Assembly (NCBI GenBank): GCA_964551035.1
Contig: CAZKBK010000009.1
Location: 62,001 to 126,000 of the forward strand
DNA length: 64,000 nt
Direction of reading: 5' to 3'
From: Chryseosolibacter sp964551035
Lineage (GTDB): Bacteria > Bacteroidota > Bacteroidia > Cytophagales > Cyclobacteriaceae
This document shows, piece by piece, positions 8,284 through 18,406 of the stretch. The notes beneath the pieces were generated by a model. That model had not been told where the DNA came from. It saw only the letters and a program-made list of their open reading frames with translations, and did no database searches. How positions within the stretch are numbered: position 1 is the stretch's first letter; every line of letters begins with the position of its first letter. A program made the translations under genes and the position numbers.

Positions 8284-8748
8284 TTATTTAAGTTTGGTAA
8301 GAATTTCCTGTATCCGGTTGTGGGCCATGTTGATGCCTTGCGCGAACGGCATTTGCAGCAATTGGTCCCTGTCTGCGACGGACCGGAATACCATGTGCAT
8401 CCTGAGCTTGCTGGTATTGCCAGCAGCCTTCTCAAACTCGAGGAACTCGAGTTGTACGGGGAACGCGGTGCCCTCCATTTCAAAGGTCCGCGTGATCCGC
8501 TCATTGGGAACGAACTCGTGGATTACGCCGTTGAACCGGTGCCTGTTTCCCGTTGGATCCGTGGTTTCAAACCGATAACCCCCGTGTTGCTTGTTTTCAA
8601 GTTTGAGCACCTTTGTTCCCATCCATTGTTCAACGATGTCCGGGTCTGTGTACGCGGTGAAAAGTAAGTCCACGGGCAAGTCAAATTCCCGGGTGATCAC
8701 AATTTCCTGCTTGCCGTCTTCGGCATCGACTTTCGTTTTTCGCTCCAT
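8284..8748 (-). CDS. SRPBCC (AHSA1-like) protein (operon 1)
   Basis: A 154-residue START-like fold protein starting MERKTKVDAED. The AHSA1 hallmarks are TREFDLPVDLLFTAYTDPDIV, EQWMG, the GGYRFETTDP turn and a C-terminal amphipathic helix. An upstream in-frame extension to 8814 would run through the arsR gene, so this ATG, 5 bp after the arsR stop, is chosen. In ArsR-SRPBCC pairs the START protein probably binds a hydrophobic ligand; no ligand can be named. Its counterpart is 29775-30278. Confidence 0.85.
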   Translation of the reverse strand: MERKTKVDAEDGKQEIVITREFDLPVDLLFTAYTDPDIVEQWMGTKVLKLENKQHGGYRFETTDPTGNRHRFNGVIHEFVPNERITRTFEMEGTAFPVQLEFLEFEKAAGNTSKLRMHMVFRSVADRDQLLQMPFAQGINMAHNRIQEILTKLK

Positions 8749-8753
8749 GGGCG

Positions 8754-9077
8754 TTATTTTTTTGATTTGTATTTCTTCATCACGGCTTCCAGTTTGTTGA
8801 ACCGGTCGTCCCACATTTTGCGGAACGGCGCTATGAACTCGGCGACTTCCTTCATTTTCTTTGCGTTGATGAGGTAGTAGATCTCCCGGCCGCTTTGCTC
8901 CTGTCGAAGCAACTCACACTCGGTAAGGATCTGAATGTGCTTTGAAACGGTCTGCCTCGATGATTCGAAATTGTCCGCAATGGCCCCCGGCGTCAGGGCC
9001 TGGACGGCAAGCAGCGTCAGAATCGCCCGTCTCGTGGGGTCTGCAATGGCCTGGAATACATCTCTCCTCGATTTCAT
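8754..9077 (-). CDS. ArsR-family repressor (operon 1)
   Basis: A 107-residue winged-helix regulator. RRDVFQAIADPTRRAIL is the conserved N-terminal helix, ALTPGAIADNFESSRQTVSK the recognition helix-turn-helix, and SGREIYYLI the wing. Metal-binding Cys motifs of classical ArsR (ELCVCDL) are absent, placing it in the non-metal group found with SRPBCC proteins. It heads an operon arsR-SRPBCC-DoxX-YdeI and probably represses it from the palindromes at 9078-9127. Close paralogue: 29452-29778. Confidence 0.92.
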   Translation of the reverse strand: MKSRRDVFQAIADPTRRAILTLLAVQALTPGAIADNFESSRQTVSKHIQILTECELLRQEQSGREIYYLINAKKMKEVAEFIAPFRKMWDDRFNKLEAVMKKYKSKK

Positions 9078-9127
9078 TTGCGCAGCTATTTGACTGCAAA
9101 TATATATGCAGTTATTTAACTGCGCAA
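9078..9127 (-). promoter_or_regulatory. Promoter and double operator of ArsR operon 1
   Basis: GCAGTTATTTAACTGC (9108-9123) is a perfect 7-2-7 palindrome; GCAGCTATTTGACTGC (9083-9098) is a degenerate second copy with centres 25 bp apart. The outer edges form another perfect repeat, TTGCGCAG / CTGCGCAA (9078-9085, 9120-9127). On the minus strand TATATTTG (9104-9097) fits the TAnnTTTG element, with CTTG 24 bp upstream as a weak -33 box. A repressor bound to either palindrome would cover the promoter. Confidence 0.75.
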
Positions 9128-9410
9128 GATGTTTTCATTTTTTTTGCGGGTCTGAACGACGGACAAGGGCTTACCCACTGATCCTTGCGCACAATGAACC
9201 TTGTGAAGACTTTGCGTATCCAACATCTTTTTGCCACGGTGCTTGACACACACAATCGGCCGATGCAGAGGTTCCATGCCGTCACTCAACTTTCGTCATC
9301 ACGTCTATCGCCTTTCGCTACTAAATAGAGCGCCGCATCCGCGCGGTCTCTATGCGACACATTCCTGTAGGCCACGATACTTGATAATGGCATACATTAT
9401 TACATCACAC

Positions 9411-9467
9411 CCGTCGGGGCAAACCCCTAGGGGTGCGCCACTAGGGGTTTTGCTGATGCCCGACCGG
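9411..9467. other. Long imperfect hairpin in a 530-bp gene-free stretch
   Basis: The left arm CCGTCGGGGCAAACCCCTAG and a right arm made of CTAGGGGTTTTGC and CCCGACCGG pair with a few bulges around a 10-base loop. The rest of 9128-9661 holds no convincing gene. The structure sits upstream of the sulfotransferase and downstream of nothing, so a plain terminator is unlikely. Confidence 0.5.
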
Positions 9468-9661
9468 CGTGAATTAATAATTTTGATTTCACCCCAATTT
9501 TGCCGGTCGTCCCGTACGTGCTCGGGTTGCCGCCATAGGCGGAAGTGGAGTTTTTCGAGGAGCCGTTGTCTCCGACGGACTAACGTAATGTTACCATGAA
9601 TTATCAAAATACCGGGACAAGCGGATGACTTAGCTTGCGAAGCAATTAAGTACCGACGCAC

Positions 9662-10483
9662 ATGTCACGCTTTCATTTCATCTCCGGTTTACCGCGGTCA
9701 GGCTCAACCCTTCTCTCGGGCATCCTGAACCAGAACCCTCAGTTTCACGCCGGCATGAGCAGTCCGGTGGGATCCCTCATTAACGGTGTACTCGAACAGA
9801 TCGGCGCGGGCAGTGAATTCTACGACTCCTTTGACGACACAAAGCGAAGGGGCATGTGCAGGGCGATTTTCGATTCCTACTATCATGATGAGAAAGACAG
9901 CAAAGTGGTCTTCGACACCAACAGGATGTGGAATGCCCGGCTTCATCAACTGGTCGAACTCTTTGACGATTTCAAGGTGATCTGCTGCGTGAGAAATCCC
10001 GCCTGGGTGATGGACAGCTTTGAAAAGATCTACAGGAAAAATCCGTTCGATTACAGCCGGATGTTTGGCGCCTCGAACCGCCAGACGGTGTATTCCCGGT
10101 GTGAGAGCATGATCAATGGTGGCATAGTCGGCGCCGCGTGGACGGCCCTGAAGGAGGCATTTTATGGCGAGTTCTCCGACAAGCTGCTCCTGGTCGACTA
10201 CGATCTGCTGGCACAGCATCCTCAGAAAACTATGGAGTTGGTCTACAAATTTATCGGTCTGCCACTCTTCAGCCATGATTTCGAGAACGTCGAATATTCA
10301 CGCGATGAGTTTGACCACAACCTGGGCGTGAAAGGCCTTCATACCGTGGCGCGGAAGGTAGAGTTCAAACCGCGCAGATCGATATTACCACCGGACCTCT
10401 TTCAGAAATACAGCGAGATGGCCTTCTGGAGCGACACGTCCGGGTCATCCGCGAGCGTGATCGCACCACGGACCAAACCATAA
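9662..10483 (+). CDS. PAPS-dependent sulfotransferase family protein
   Basis: A 273-residue sulfotransferase. The 5'-phosphosulfate loop is FISGLPRSGSTLLSGIL (residues 6-22) and the 3'-phosphate region is VICCVRNPAWVMDSFEKIY (about 104-122), with the Arg and Ser usual for the family. It would move a sulfuryl group from PAPS to an acceptor not deducible here. The gene ends 29 bp before the giant adhesin gene and reads the same way, so the two may be co-transcribed; modification of the adhesin or its glycan is only a guess. Confidence 0.85.
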   Translation: MSRFHFISGLPRSGSTLLSGILNQNPQFHAGMSSPVGSLINGVLEQIGAGSEFYDSFDDTKRRGMCRAIFDSYYHDEKDSKVVFDTNRMWNARLHQLVELFDDFKVICCVRNPAWVMDSFEKIYRKNPFDYSRMFGASNRQTVYSRCESMINGGIVGAAWTALKEAFYGEFSDKLLLVDYDLLAQHPQKTMELVYKFIGLPLFSHDFENVEYSRDEFDHNLGVKGLHTVARKVEFKPRRSILPPDLFQKYSEMAFWSDTSGSSASVIAPRTKP

Positions 10484-10512
10484 ATACATAACCGAACCAA
10501 AAGCATCACACG

Positions 10513-13500
10513 ATGAACAATCGTATCCTAAGCCGAATGGGCGCCGCATGCCTGCACATGGCACTCTCTTTGGGAGCTTTGTCAGCCGCCAATGCCAGCG
10601 CATCCTATTACCGGACACGCAAGGGAGCGTACGCCGGCTCCCACCAATACCTCACAGACAGCGGTATCCCTCCGCTTACTGCCACCACCATTGCACAACG
10701 GACGCGTTCCACTAATGGAAAGAACCACGAAACAATAGAACGCTCCGATTTTCACTTCAGGAAGAACCATGCGGTCCGCGAACTGGTGATCGTCGACAGT
10801 GATGTGCAGGACAAGCACCTGATCCTCGGTCAAATAAAGCCGGGACTGGACGTCGTGGAGCTGAAACCCGGAACGGGCGGGATCGACGCCCTGACCGGTA
10901 TCCTGAAGAATTACAGCGACCTGGATGCCGTACACATCGTATCACACGCCGACGCCGGCGTGCTGCATATCGGTGGTGAAACGGTAAACCAGGATGTGCT
11001 TCAGCAGAGTATCGCTGCATTCTCCATCGTAAACAACGCGATCAGGGAAGGGGGAGACCTTCTGCTGTACGGCTGCGACCTTGCCAAAGATGAAGGGGGA
11101 ACCCGGTTCCTCGATCTTATCAGGGATAATACGCATGTGGACGTTGCCGCGTCGATGGACAAGACAGGGAATGCCCGATACGGCGGTGACTGGGATCTCG
11201 AAGTTCAGAAAGGCAACATTGAAGCCACTCCCCTCACGGGTTCCCTGGCGCTAAAAGATTTCACCGGAACACTTCAGTTCACAGGTACAATAGATTTTAG
11301 CCAGGTCAAGAACTCCGGCTCCTATGGAACGTATGACCCAGCCATTGATGCACAGTTTTGGGAGGGTTCTGCCAAAAATCACACGCTGATCGTCGATGGA
11401 GCTTCCGGCCCCACGTATACTTTTGGAGACTACGCATCCTTTGGCGCTTACCATGTGGAGACCGCGGTGGTGCTCAGGTTCGACGCGAACGAGACGTTCC
11501 ACCCGACATCAATTAAACTCTTTAACTGGCAGGGCGCAACCTGCCGGTACACAATAGCCTCCGACAAAGGAGGATCAGTGACCACCAAACAATTTACTTT
11601 CTCTGGAGATTCGGAAACGCTCGACATCAGCAGTCTTCCCGCCGGCACGAGCTCGTTAACGATCACCTCCGATGGCGCCTTTTGGGGAGCCGTCGATAAC
11701 CTGGCCGTCGAAAATCTGCAGGGAGCCACTTCAAACACCGCCCCCGCAGTTTCCTCCGTTGCATTTTCGGGTACAACGGTGGTCGGTGAAACACTCACGG
11801 GCACATACACCTTCACTGACGCCGACGGAGATGCCGAAGGTGGTTCGGTTTACCAATGGTATCGTGCGGACGATGCATCAGGAACGGGCAAGACGCCTAT
11901 TGGCCTGGCAACAGCAAAGACTTATACGTTGCAAGCTGCGGACCAGGGCAAGTATATAAGCTTCAAGGTGACGCCCAGTGATGGATCAGCCAGCGGGACC
12001 GCCGTTGAAAGCAGTATCCAGGGACCGGTTTCCGCGGCGCTGAAAGCGACGATCGCGTCACAAACCAATGTCAGCTGCAACGGCGGATCTAACGGGTCTC
12101 TTGTTTCATCCGGTTCAGGCGGCACGGCGCCTTACACGTATAGCTGGTCGCCGTCGGGAGGCGCAGCCGCCACGGCGAGCGGCCTTAGCGCCGGCAGTTA
12201 TACTGTTACCATAACGGACGCCAACGACAATACAGCAACTGCTACAGCAACCATCACTCAACCGACCGCCATGTCAGCGCCTACCGCCCAGGCCAACGTC
12301 TCCTGCAATAGCGGATCCAACGGCGCGGCAGCCGTTTCTGTATCCGGCGGGACGGCACCCTACACGTACAGCTGGTCGCCTTCCGGAGGAACAACGACGA
12401 CCGCCACCGGATTGTCCGCAGGAACGTACACGGTCACCGTCACCGACGCCAATGCCTGCCAGCTTACAAAGACATTCACCATCACCCAGCCAACAGCCCT
12501 GAGCGCGACAACCGCGCAAAGCAACGTCTCCTGCAATGGCGGATCCAACGGCGTGGCAGCCGTTTCTGTATCCGGCGGGACGGCACCCTACACGTACAGT
12601 TGGTCGCCTTCGGGAGGTACGGCCGCGACGGCAACCGGCCTCTCAGCCGGGAGTTATACGGTAACCGTTACCGATGCAAATGCCTGCCAGCTTACAAAGA
12701 CATTCACCATCACCCAGCCCACAGCCCTGAGCGCGACAACCGCCCAAAGCAACGTCTCCTGCAATGGCGGATCCAACGGCGTGGCAGCCGTTTCTGTATN
12801 NNNNNNNNNNNNNNNNNNNNNNNNNNNNNNNNNNNNNNNNNNNNNNNNNNNNNNNNNNNNNNNNNNNNNNNNNNNNNNNNNNNNNNNNNNNNNNNNNNNC
12901 GGTAACCGTTACCGATGCAAATGCCTGCCAGCTTACAAAGACATTCACCATCACGCAGCCAGCGGCCCTGACTGCCACAACCTCGCAGACCAACNNNNNN
13001 NNNNNNNNNNNNNNNNNNNNNNNNNNNNNNNNNNNNNNNNNNNNNNNNNNNNNNNNNNNNNNNNNNNNNNNNNNNNNNNNNNNNNNNNNNNNNNACCATC
13101 ACGCAGCCAGCGGCCCTGACTGCCACAACCTCGCAGACCAACATCTCCTGCAACGGTGGCTCTAATGGAACAGCATCAATCTCCGTCGCTGGTGGCACTG
13201 CGGCCTACACCTACAGCTGGTCCCCCGCAGGAGGGACAGCCGCAACGGCAACGGATTTATCTGCGGGCACTTATACGGTAACCGTCACCGATGCAAATGC
13301 CTGCCAACTTACAAGGACGTTTACCATCACGCAGCCAGCGGCCCTGACTGCCACAACCTCGCAGACCAACATCTCCTGCAACGGTGGCTCTAATGGAACA
13401 GCATCAATCTCCGTCGCTGGTGGCACTGCGGCCTACACCTACAGCTGGTCCCCCGCAGGAGGGACAGCCGCAACGGCAACGGATTTATCTGCGGGCACTT

Positions 13501-16500
13501 ATACGGTAACCGTCACCGATGCAAATGCCTGCCAACTTACAAGGACATTCACCATCACGCAGCCAGCGGCCCTGACTGCCACAACCTCGCAGACCAACAT
13601 CTCCTGCAACGGTGGCTCTAATGGAACAGCATCAATCTCCGTCGCTGGTGGCACTGCGGCCTACACCTACAGCTGGTCCCCCGCAGGAGGGACAGCCGCA
13701 ACGGCAACGGATTTATCTGCGGGCACTTATACGGTAACCGTCACCGATGCAAATGCCTGCCAACTTACAAGGACGTTTACCATCACGCAGCCAGCGGTAC
13801 TGGCCACCACCACATCAAAGACCGACGTAACGACAAGAGGCGGATCCGATGGAACGGCAACGGCGACGGTGTCCGGCGGGACGGCGCCCTTTGTGTATAG
13901 CTGGAGCCCTTACGGTGGTGCGTCCGCGAGCGCGAGCGCCCTTTCAGCGGGTACGTATGTATGCACCATCACAGATGCCAACCATTGTGAAATCACCGCA
14001 TCGGTCACCATAGGTGAACTGAATACCGCGCCGACTGCTTCCGGGGTATCGTTCTCCGGGATCATGTCAACAGGTCAGACGCTGACAGGCACGTATTCGT
14101 ATTCAGATGTGGATGACGACGGCGAATCGGGATCCACCTTTAAATGGTTCCGGTCAACGGACATTTCTGGATCGGATAAAGCCTCCATATCCGGAGCTAA
14201 CGGGGTGACTTATACGCTTGTTTCGGAAGACGAGGGCGCCTTTATCTCCTTTGAGGTAACTCCCGCTGACGGCATCTCATCCGGCACTGCCGTGGAGAGC
14301 ACACTGCGCGGCCCGGTCAAAGCCCCGGTATCGGCAACCCTAACGATAAATGACACAAGCCTCGCTCTGGGGCAATCAACCCTCATCACCGTATCGTTCA
14401 GCAGGGCGGTTACCGGGCTCACCAACGACGATGTTCTTGTCGAAAACGGAACACTTACCGGCCTGGGTTCGTCGGATGGAGGCGTTACCTGGACCGCGAC
14501 ACTCACACCCGGTGCCGGCATCGAGGAGCCCGAAAACACAATTGAGGTAAACCTGGCAGGCGTAACGGACGACGATGGACTTGCCGGTGCAGGCGTGGTG
14601 TCATCAGTCAATTTCGCCATCGATACAAAAAGGCCGGAGGTCACGATAGCGGTCAGCGATGATGGCCTCCGATCCACGGAGTCAGCCACCGTCACGTTTA
14701 CCTTTAACGAGACCGTAACGGGTTTCTCTGCCGAGGATGTCGTTGTGGAGAATGGAACGCTCTCCGCCATCGCCAGCGGAGATGGGATTACGTGGACCGC
14801 TACGTTCACGCCGTCCTCCAACGTCGAGGACCCTGCCAATGTGGTCGCCGTGGATCAGTCCTCCGTCACCGACCTTGCGGGCAACACGGGGTCAGGCGTG
14901 GTGTACTCTGGTGTCTACGCGATAGATACAAAGGCGCCGGCGGCGCCCGGGATGCCGGACCTTCCTGCATCCGGCGACACCGGAGATTCCAACACCGACA
15001 ACCTGACGAACACAACAACACCGGATCTCACAGGTGTAGCAGAAGCCAACAGCACAGTGACCGTCTCGCATGACGGCACGGTCATCGGAAGTGTCGCCAC
15101 CGATGCCGGAGGCAGATGGATCATGTCACCAGGCACACCGTTGGCCGAGGGAACACACCGGTTTACCGTTGTTGCCACCGACGCTGCGGGTAATGTCTCG
15201 GTCCCCTCCCCTTCGCTCACCGTTATCGTCGACACCACGCCACCAACTTCGCCGTCGGCAGCCGACCTGGACGCCGGTAGCGACAGCGGCGCATCGGACA
15301 CGGACAATATTACCTCAGATAACACACCCGAATGGTCGGGATTTGCGGAGGCTGCCGCCACGGTCACCATCGCGTCTGACCGCGACGGAGCACTGGGGTC
15401 CGTTACCGCCGACGGCGCAACGGGGGCATGGACCTTTACCCCCACGGCACTCAGTCAGGGTACCCATGTCATCAGCGCCACATCCACGGACGCAGCAGGC
15501 AACGAGGGCAGCGTATCACAAACCTTCAACTTGACGATTGACCAGGAAGCACCGACGGCCACCAATATTGGGGATCAAACCATTCCGGTAGGCGGAAACA
15601 CGGGTGCGCTTTCGTTCACCGTCAGCGACAACGCAACGTCTGTGGGGCATATTACCGTCGACGCGGAGACCTCCAATCCGAATGTTGCCCCGCCAGGCGG
15701 GCTTACGATAGGCGGCTCGGACACGAACAGGACCATCGGCGTTACGGGCGCATCGTCAGGGACGGCAACCATCACGGTTACCCTCACCGACATGGCGGGC
15801 AACCGTGGAGTCGAAACCTTTCTCGTTAGGGTCAACACCGCGCCGGTCATTAACGGCACACCTATCCTGGAAGTTAACCAGGACGTAGCCTACCGTTTTG
15901 TGCCCACGGCGTCCGATTCCGATGGCGCCGACGAATTGACCTTCAGCATTCAGAACAAGCCTTCATGGGCAGGCTTCGATGTGGCGACCGGCGCTCTCAC
16001 CGGCACACCGCGTCGCGATGATGTCGGCGCATACAAGGATATCATTATCACCGTAAGTGACGGCATCGCATCCTCGTCGCTGGAACCATTTGTCATCGAG
16101 GTGACGTATGTGAATGCGCAACCTTCGGATATGCTACTTTCGTCGGCCGGGATTGAAGAGAATCAACCCGCGGGAACACGCGTAGGAACCCTGACCACGC
16201 TGGATCCCGACGTACACAATACGCATACCTACCTCCTCGTGGCAGGCGCCGGGAGTACGGGCAACGAACACTTCTACATCGACGGGAACGAACTGTTTGC
16301 CCGTACGCACTTTGACGCCGAGGTGACCGACCGCTACCAGATACGGATACAAACCAACGACGGCGACGGTGGCACCCTGGAAAAGACCTTCGAGGTACGG
16401 GTCACCGATCTGGAAGATGCCCGCATCTTCATCCCCAACCTGTTCACCCCGAACGGCGACGGCAATAACGAGACGTTCCGTGTACGCGCGAACGGTGTCT

Positions 16501-16715
16501 CAGAGATCGCGCTCAGGGTCTTTGACCGCTGGGGAAACATGGTTTATCATACCACCGATGTTGACGCCGCCACTGAAGTGGGCTGGAATGGTAGTTACCA
16601 GGGTAGACAGCAACCTTCGGGCACTTACGTATGGCAGGTTATCGGCACATTCACGGACGGGACACCCATCCTCTATGATGGCCAGAATACCGGAAATATC
16701 ACCCTCATTCGCTAA
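10513..16715 (+). CDS. Giant SprB-repeat adhesin, type IX secretion substrate (one gene across two gaps)
   Basis: One gene whose frame appears to change only at the two 100-N gaps (12800-12899, 12995-13094). Order: signal region (residues 1-28), a DUF4347 domain (about 92-230, with YGCDLAKDEGGTRFL), a beta domain, an Ig-like VCBS unit, at least eight SprB repeats of about 76 residues (APYTYSWSPSGG ... LSAGTYTVTVTDANACQ), two Big-type Ig domains, two domains with NTTTPDLTGVAEANSTVTV, a cadherin-like domain, then the gliding-motility-associated C-terminal domain: FIPNLFTPNGDGNNETFRV to PSGTYVWQVIGTF. That domain is the CHU_C / TIGR04131 sorting signal. The product is a surface adhesin of the SprB kind, followed 18 bp later by its PorP/SprF partner. 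True length is unknown because of the gaps. Confidence 0.93.
12800..12899. other. Assembly gap (100 N) in the adhesin repeats
   Basis: Exactly 100 N, the conventional size for an unknown gap. The reading frame to the left (frame of 10513) and to the right (codon start 12902) differ, which is expected if 100 is arbitrary. Confidence 0.97.
12995..13094. other. Second assembly gap (100 N) in the adhesin repeats
   Basis: Exactly 100 N; the frame after it (codon start 13095) is open to 16715. Sequences on the two sides, ending and beginning in ITQPAALTATTSQTN words, show that near-identical repeats collapsed or could not be bridged. Confidence 0.97.
13141..13824 (+). repeat. Three near-identical 228-bp SprB repeat units
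   Basis: Units start at 13141, 13369 and 13597, each 228 bp (76 codons). They differ at only a few bases, for example GACGTTTACC against GACATTCACC near their ends; units one and three share the same variant. This is recent amplification or gene conversion inside the adhesin, with older diverged repeats on both sides. Confidence 0.92.
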
Positions 16716-16733
16716 TCGACTTATACAAGAAAG

Positions 16734-17738
16734 ATGAAGACCATAAGCTATATCGCAACTATCGCGGCAACAAGCTTCGGCCTGGTAACCGCCAACGCAC
16801 AGACGAGCAACTTCAGCCAGTATCACCTCACCCCCGTCTACACGTCGCCGGCAGAATCCGGAATGACGGATGATTTTCAGGTGTTGACGCACTACCGCAA
16901 GCAGTCCCTTGCCGGGGATCAGGGTTATGAGAAAGTTTCCCTTTCGGGCATGTTCCCCCTACACTACAAGGACGGAAGGCGGTTCGGAGGTGTCGCCCTG
17001 GGCATCGCCAACGAGCGCTCAGGAATGCTGGGCATATTCAGGCAACAGAATGTGAAGGCGGGCTACGCCTACGACTTCCAGGCAAGCAGGGCACACCATG
17101 TATCCGTAGGGATCCATGCCGGTTATTACCGGACCAGCCTGGCGCTGGACAACATCAGAACCGATGCGCAATACCAGGACGGCGCCTACGATCCCGGCAA
17201 TGGAATCGGTGAAACTTTTTCCGACGGTGTTAGCCAGGCCTTCAGGATCGACGCCGGGGCGACATGGTATGCCATGGATCCTTCCGGCAGCCGCATGTTC
17301 GCGCTCGGGTTTGCCGCCTTCAACGTCAACGGGGCGGGTTACCAATTCACGGCCGGAGGGGAAGAACGCCAGCCGACAAGCTACCAGCTATACGGAAGCT
17401 GGCGGGCGTATGTGCATGACAGGCTTGAGATCATACCAACATTCCGGTACCTGCGCGAAAAGAACTTCGACCAGTTGAATCTCGGCTCCCTGTTCCTGTA
17501 TCAGATCAACGCTGATGACAGCAATATCGGCGAAAGCCAGTTGGGAATGGGTGTCTGGTACAGCCTAAATAACGCGGCCATCGTGTCGCTTCAGTGGACC
17601 CACCCTTCTTACCTGCTCTCCATTAGTCATGATATCTCCGCGTCGTCCGACATTCAACAGGGACAGGTTAATAACGGCGTCGAGGTTACCCTGGGCTGGC
17701 GGGTGAACCGGTCGCGCTTGGAGAAGAGCGCACGGTGA
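16734..17738 (+). CDS. PorP/SprF family type IX secretion outer membrane protein
   Basis: A 334-residue protein with a signal peptide ending ...TANAQ (residue 23), then the PorP/SprF opening FSQYHLTPVYTSPAESGMTDDF, alternating-hydrophobic strands typical of a beta barrel, and the late motif YSLNNAAIVSLQWTHPSYLLSISHD. PorP/SprF proteins are encoded next to substrates carrying the type B C-terminal domain and are needed for their attachment or export, matching the adhesin gene 18 bp upstream. It is the end of the module; 189 bp follow before the next operon. Confidence 0.93.
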   Translation: MKTISYIATIAATSFGLVTANAQTSNFSQYHLTPVYTSPAESGMTDDFQVLTHYRKQSLAGDQGYEKVSLSGMFPLHYKDGRRFGGVALGIANERSGMLGIFRQQNVKAGYAYDFQASRAHHVSVGIHAGYYRTSLALDNIRTDAQYQDGAYDPGNGIGETFSDGVSQAFRIDAGATWYAMDPSGSRMFALGFAAFNVNGAGYQFTAGGEERQPTSYQLYGSWRAYVHDRLEIIPTFRYLREKNFDQLNLGSLFLYQINADDSNIGESQLGMGVWYSLNNAAIVSLQWTHPSYLLSISHDISASSDIQQGQVNNGVEVTLGWRVNRSRLEKSAR

Positions 17739-17927
17739 CCTTTCGCGCAGGCCCTGGGTGCGCAAAGGATTTCTTTTACGATCTGCACTCCGGGAAATCT
17801 TCTCGATGAGCAGAAAAGCACGGCCAAGCCGGCCAGGTCAACCCTGCAACCGAACCAATTTTATTCCCCTTTCACTGTCGGCGGATAGTCTGATTTCGTA
17901 TTTTTAATCGGACTAACACCGAAACCG

Positions 17928-18389
17928 ATGGCTACAATCAACCTCAACATTAACGGCAAGAAACACGTCGTGGACGTTGACCCCAAGACGCCCGTCCTCT
18001 GGGTGCTTCGCGACCACCTCGGATTGGTCGGTACCAAATATGGCTGTGGAATGGCCCAATGCGGCGCCTGCACGGTGCTGCTCGACAATAATGCGGTACG
18101 TTCGTGCTCGCTCCCCGTTGCTGAGATTGAAAATAAACCGATCACAACCATCGAAGGACTTTCCACCCATGGCGATCATCCCGTACAGCAGGCATGGTTG
18201 GAACACGATGTCGCACAATGCGGGTACTGCCAGACCGGACAGATCATGACCGCCGTTGCATTCCTAAGGAGTAACCCCAACCCCACGGACGAGGAAATAG
18301 AATCCGCCATGCACGGCAACATCTGCCGCTGCGGTACTTATGTAAGGATCAAGGCCGCCATTAAAACGGCTGCTGCTTCCGAAGTTTAA
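17928..18389 (+). CDS. (2Fe-2S)-binding subunit of a molybdenum hydroxylase (IorA-like)
   Basis: A 153-residue ferredoxin-type subunit. The plant-type cluster ligands are in YGCGMAQCGACTVLL with a further Cys in AVRSC; the second cluster uses CGYCQTGQIM and NICRCGTYVRIK. This two-cluster layout belongs to the small subunit of xanthine dehydrogenase family enzymes such as isoquinoline 1-oxidoreductase. It precedes the molybdopterin subunit by 17 bp. It passes electrons from the Mo site to a carrier; no FAD subunit is encoded nearby. Confidence 0.95.
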   Translation: MATINLNINGKKHVVDVDPKTPVLWVLRDHLGLVGTKYGCGMAQCGACTVLLDNNAVRSCSLPVAEIENKPITTIEGLSTHGDHPVQQAWLEHDVAQCGYCQTGQIMTAVAFLRSNPNPTDEEIESAMHGNICRCGTYVRIKAAIKTAAASEV

Positions 18390-18406
18390 CCCAAACGCTT
18401 CCACCG

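Noticed and set aside
13869..16715. Separate gene beginning with GTG at 13869
   Set aside because: The frame is open upstream to the gap at 13094 and the repeats are continuous with the upstream adhesin, so the start is internal.
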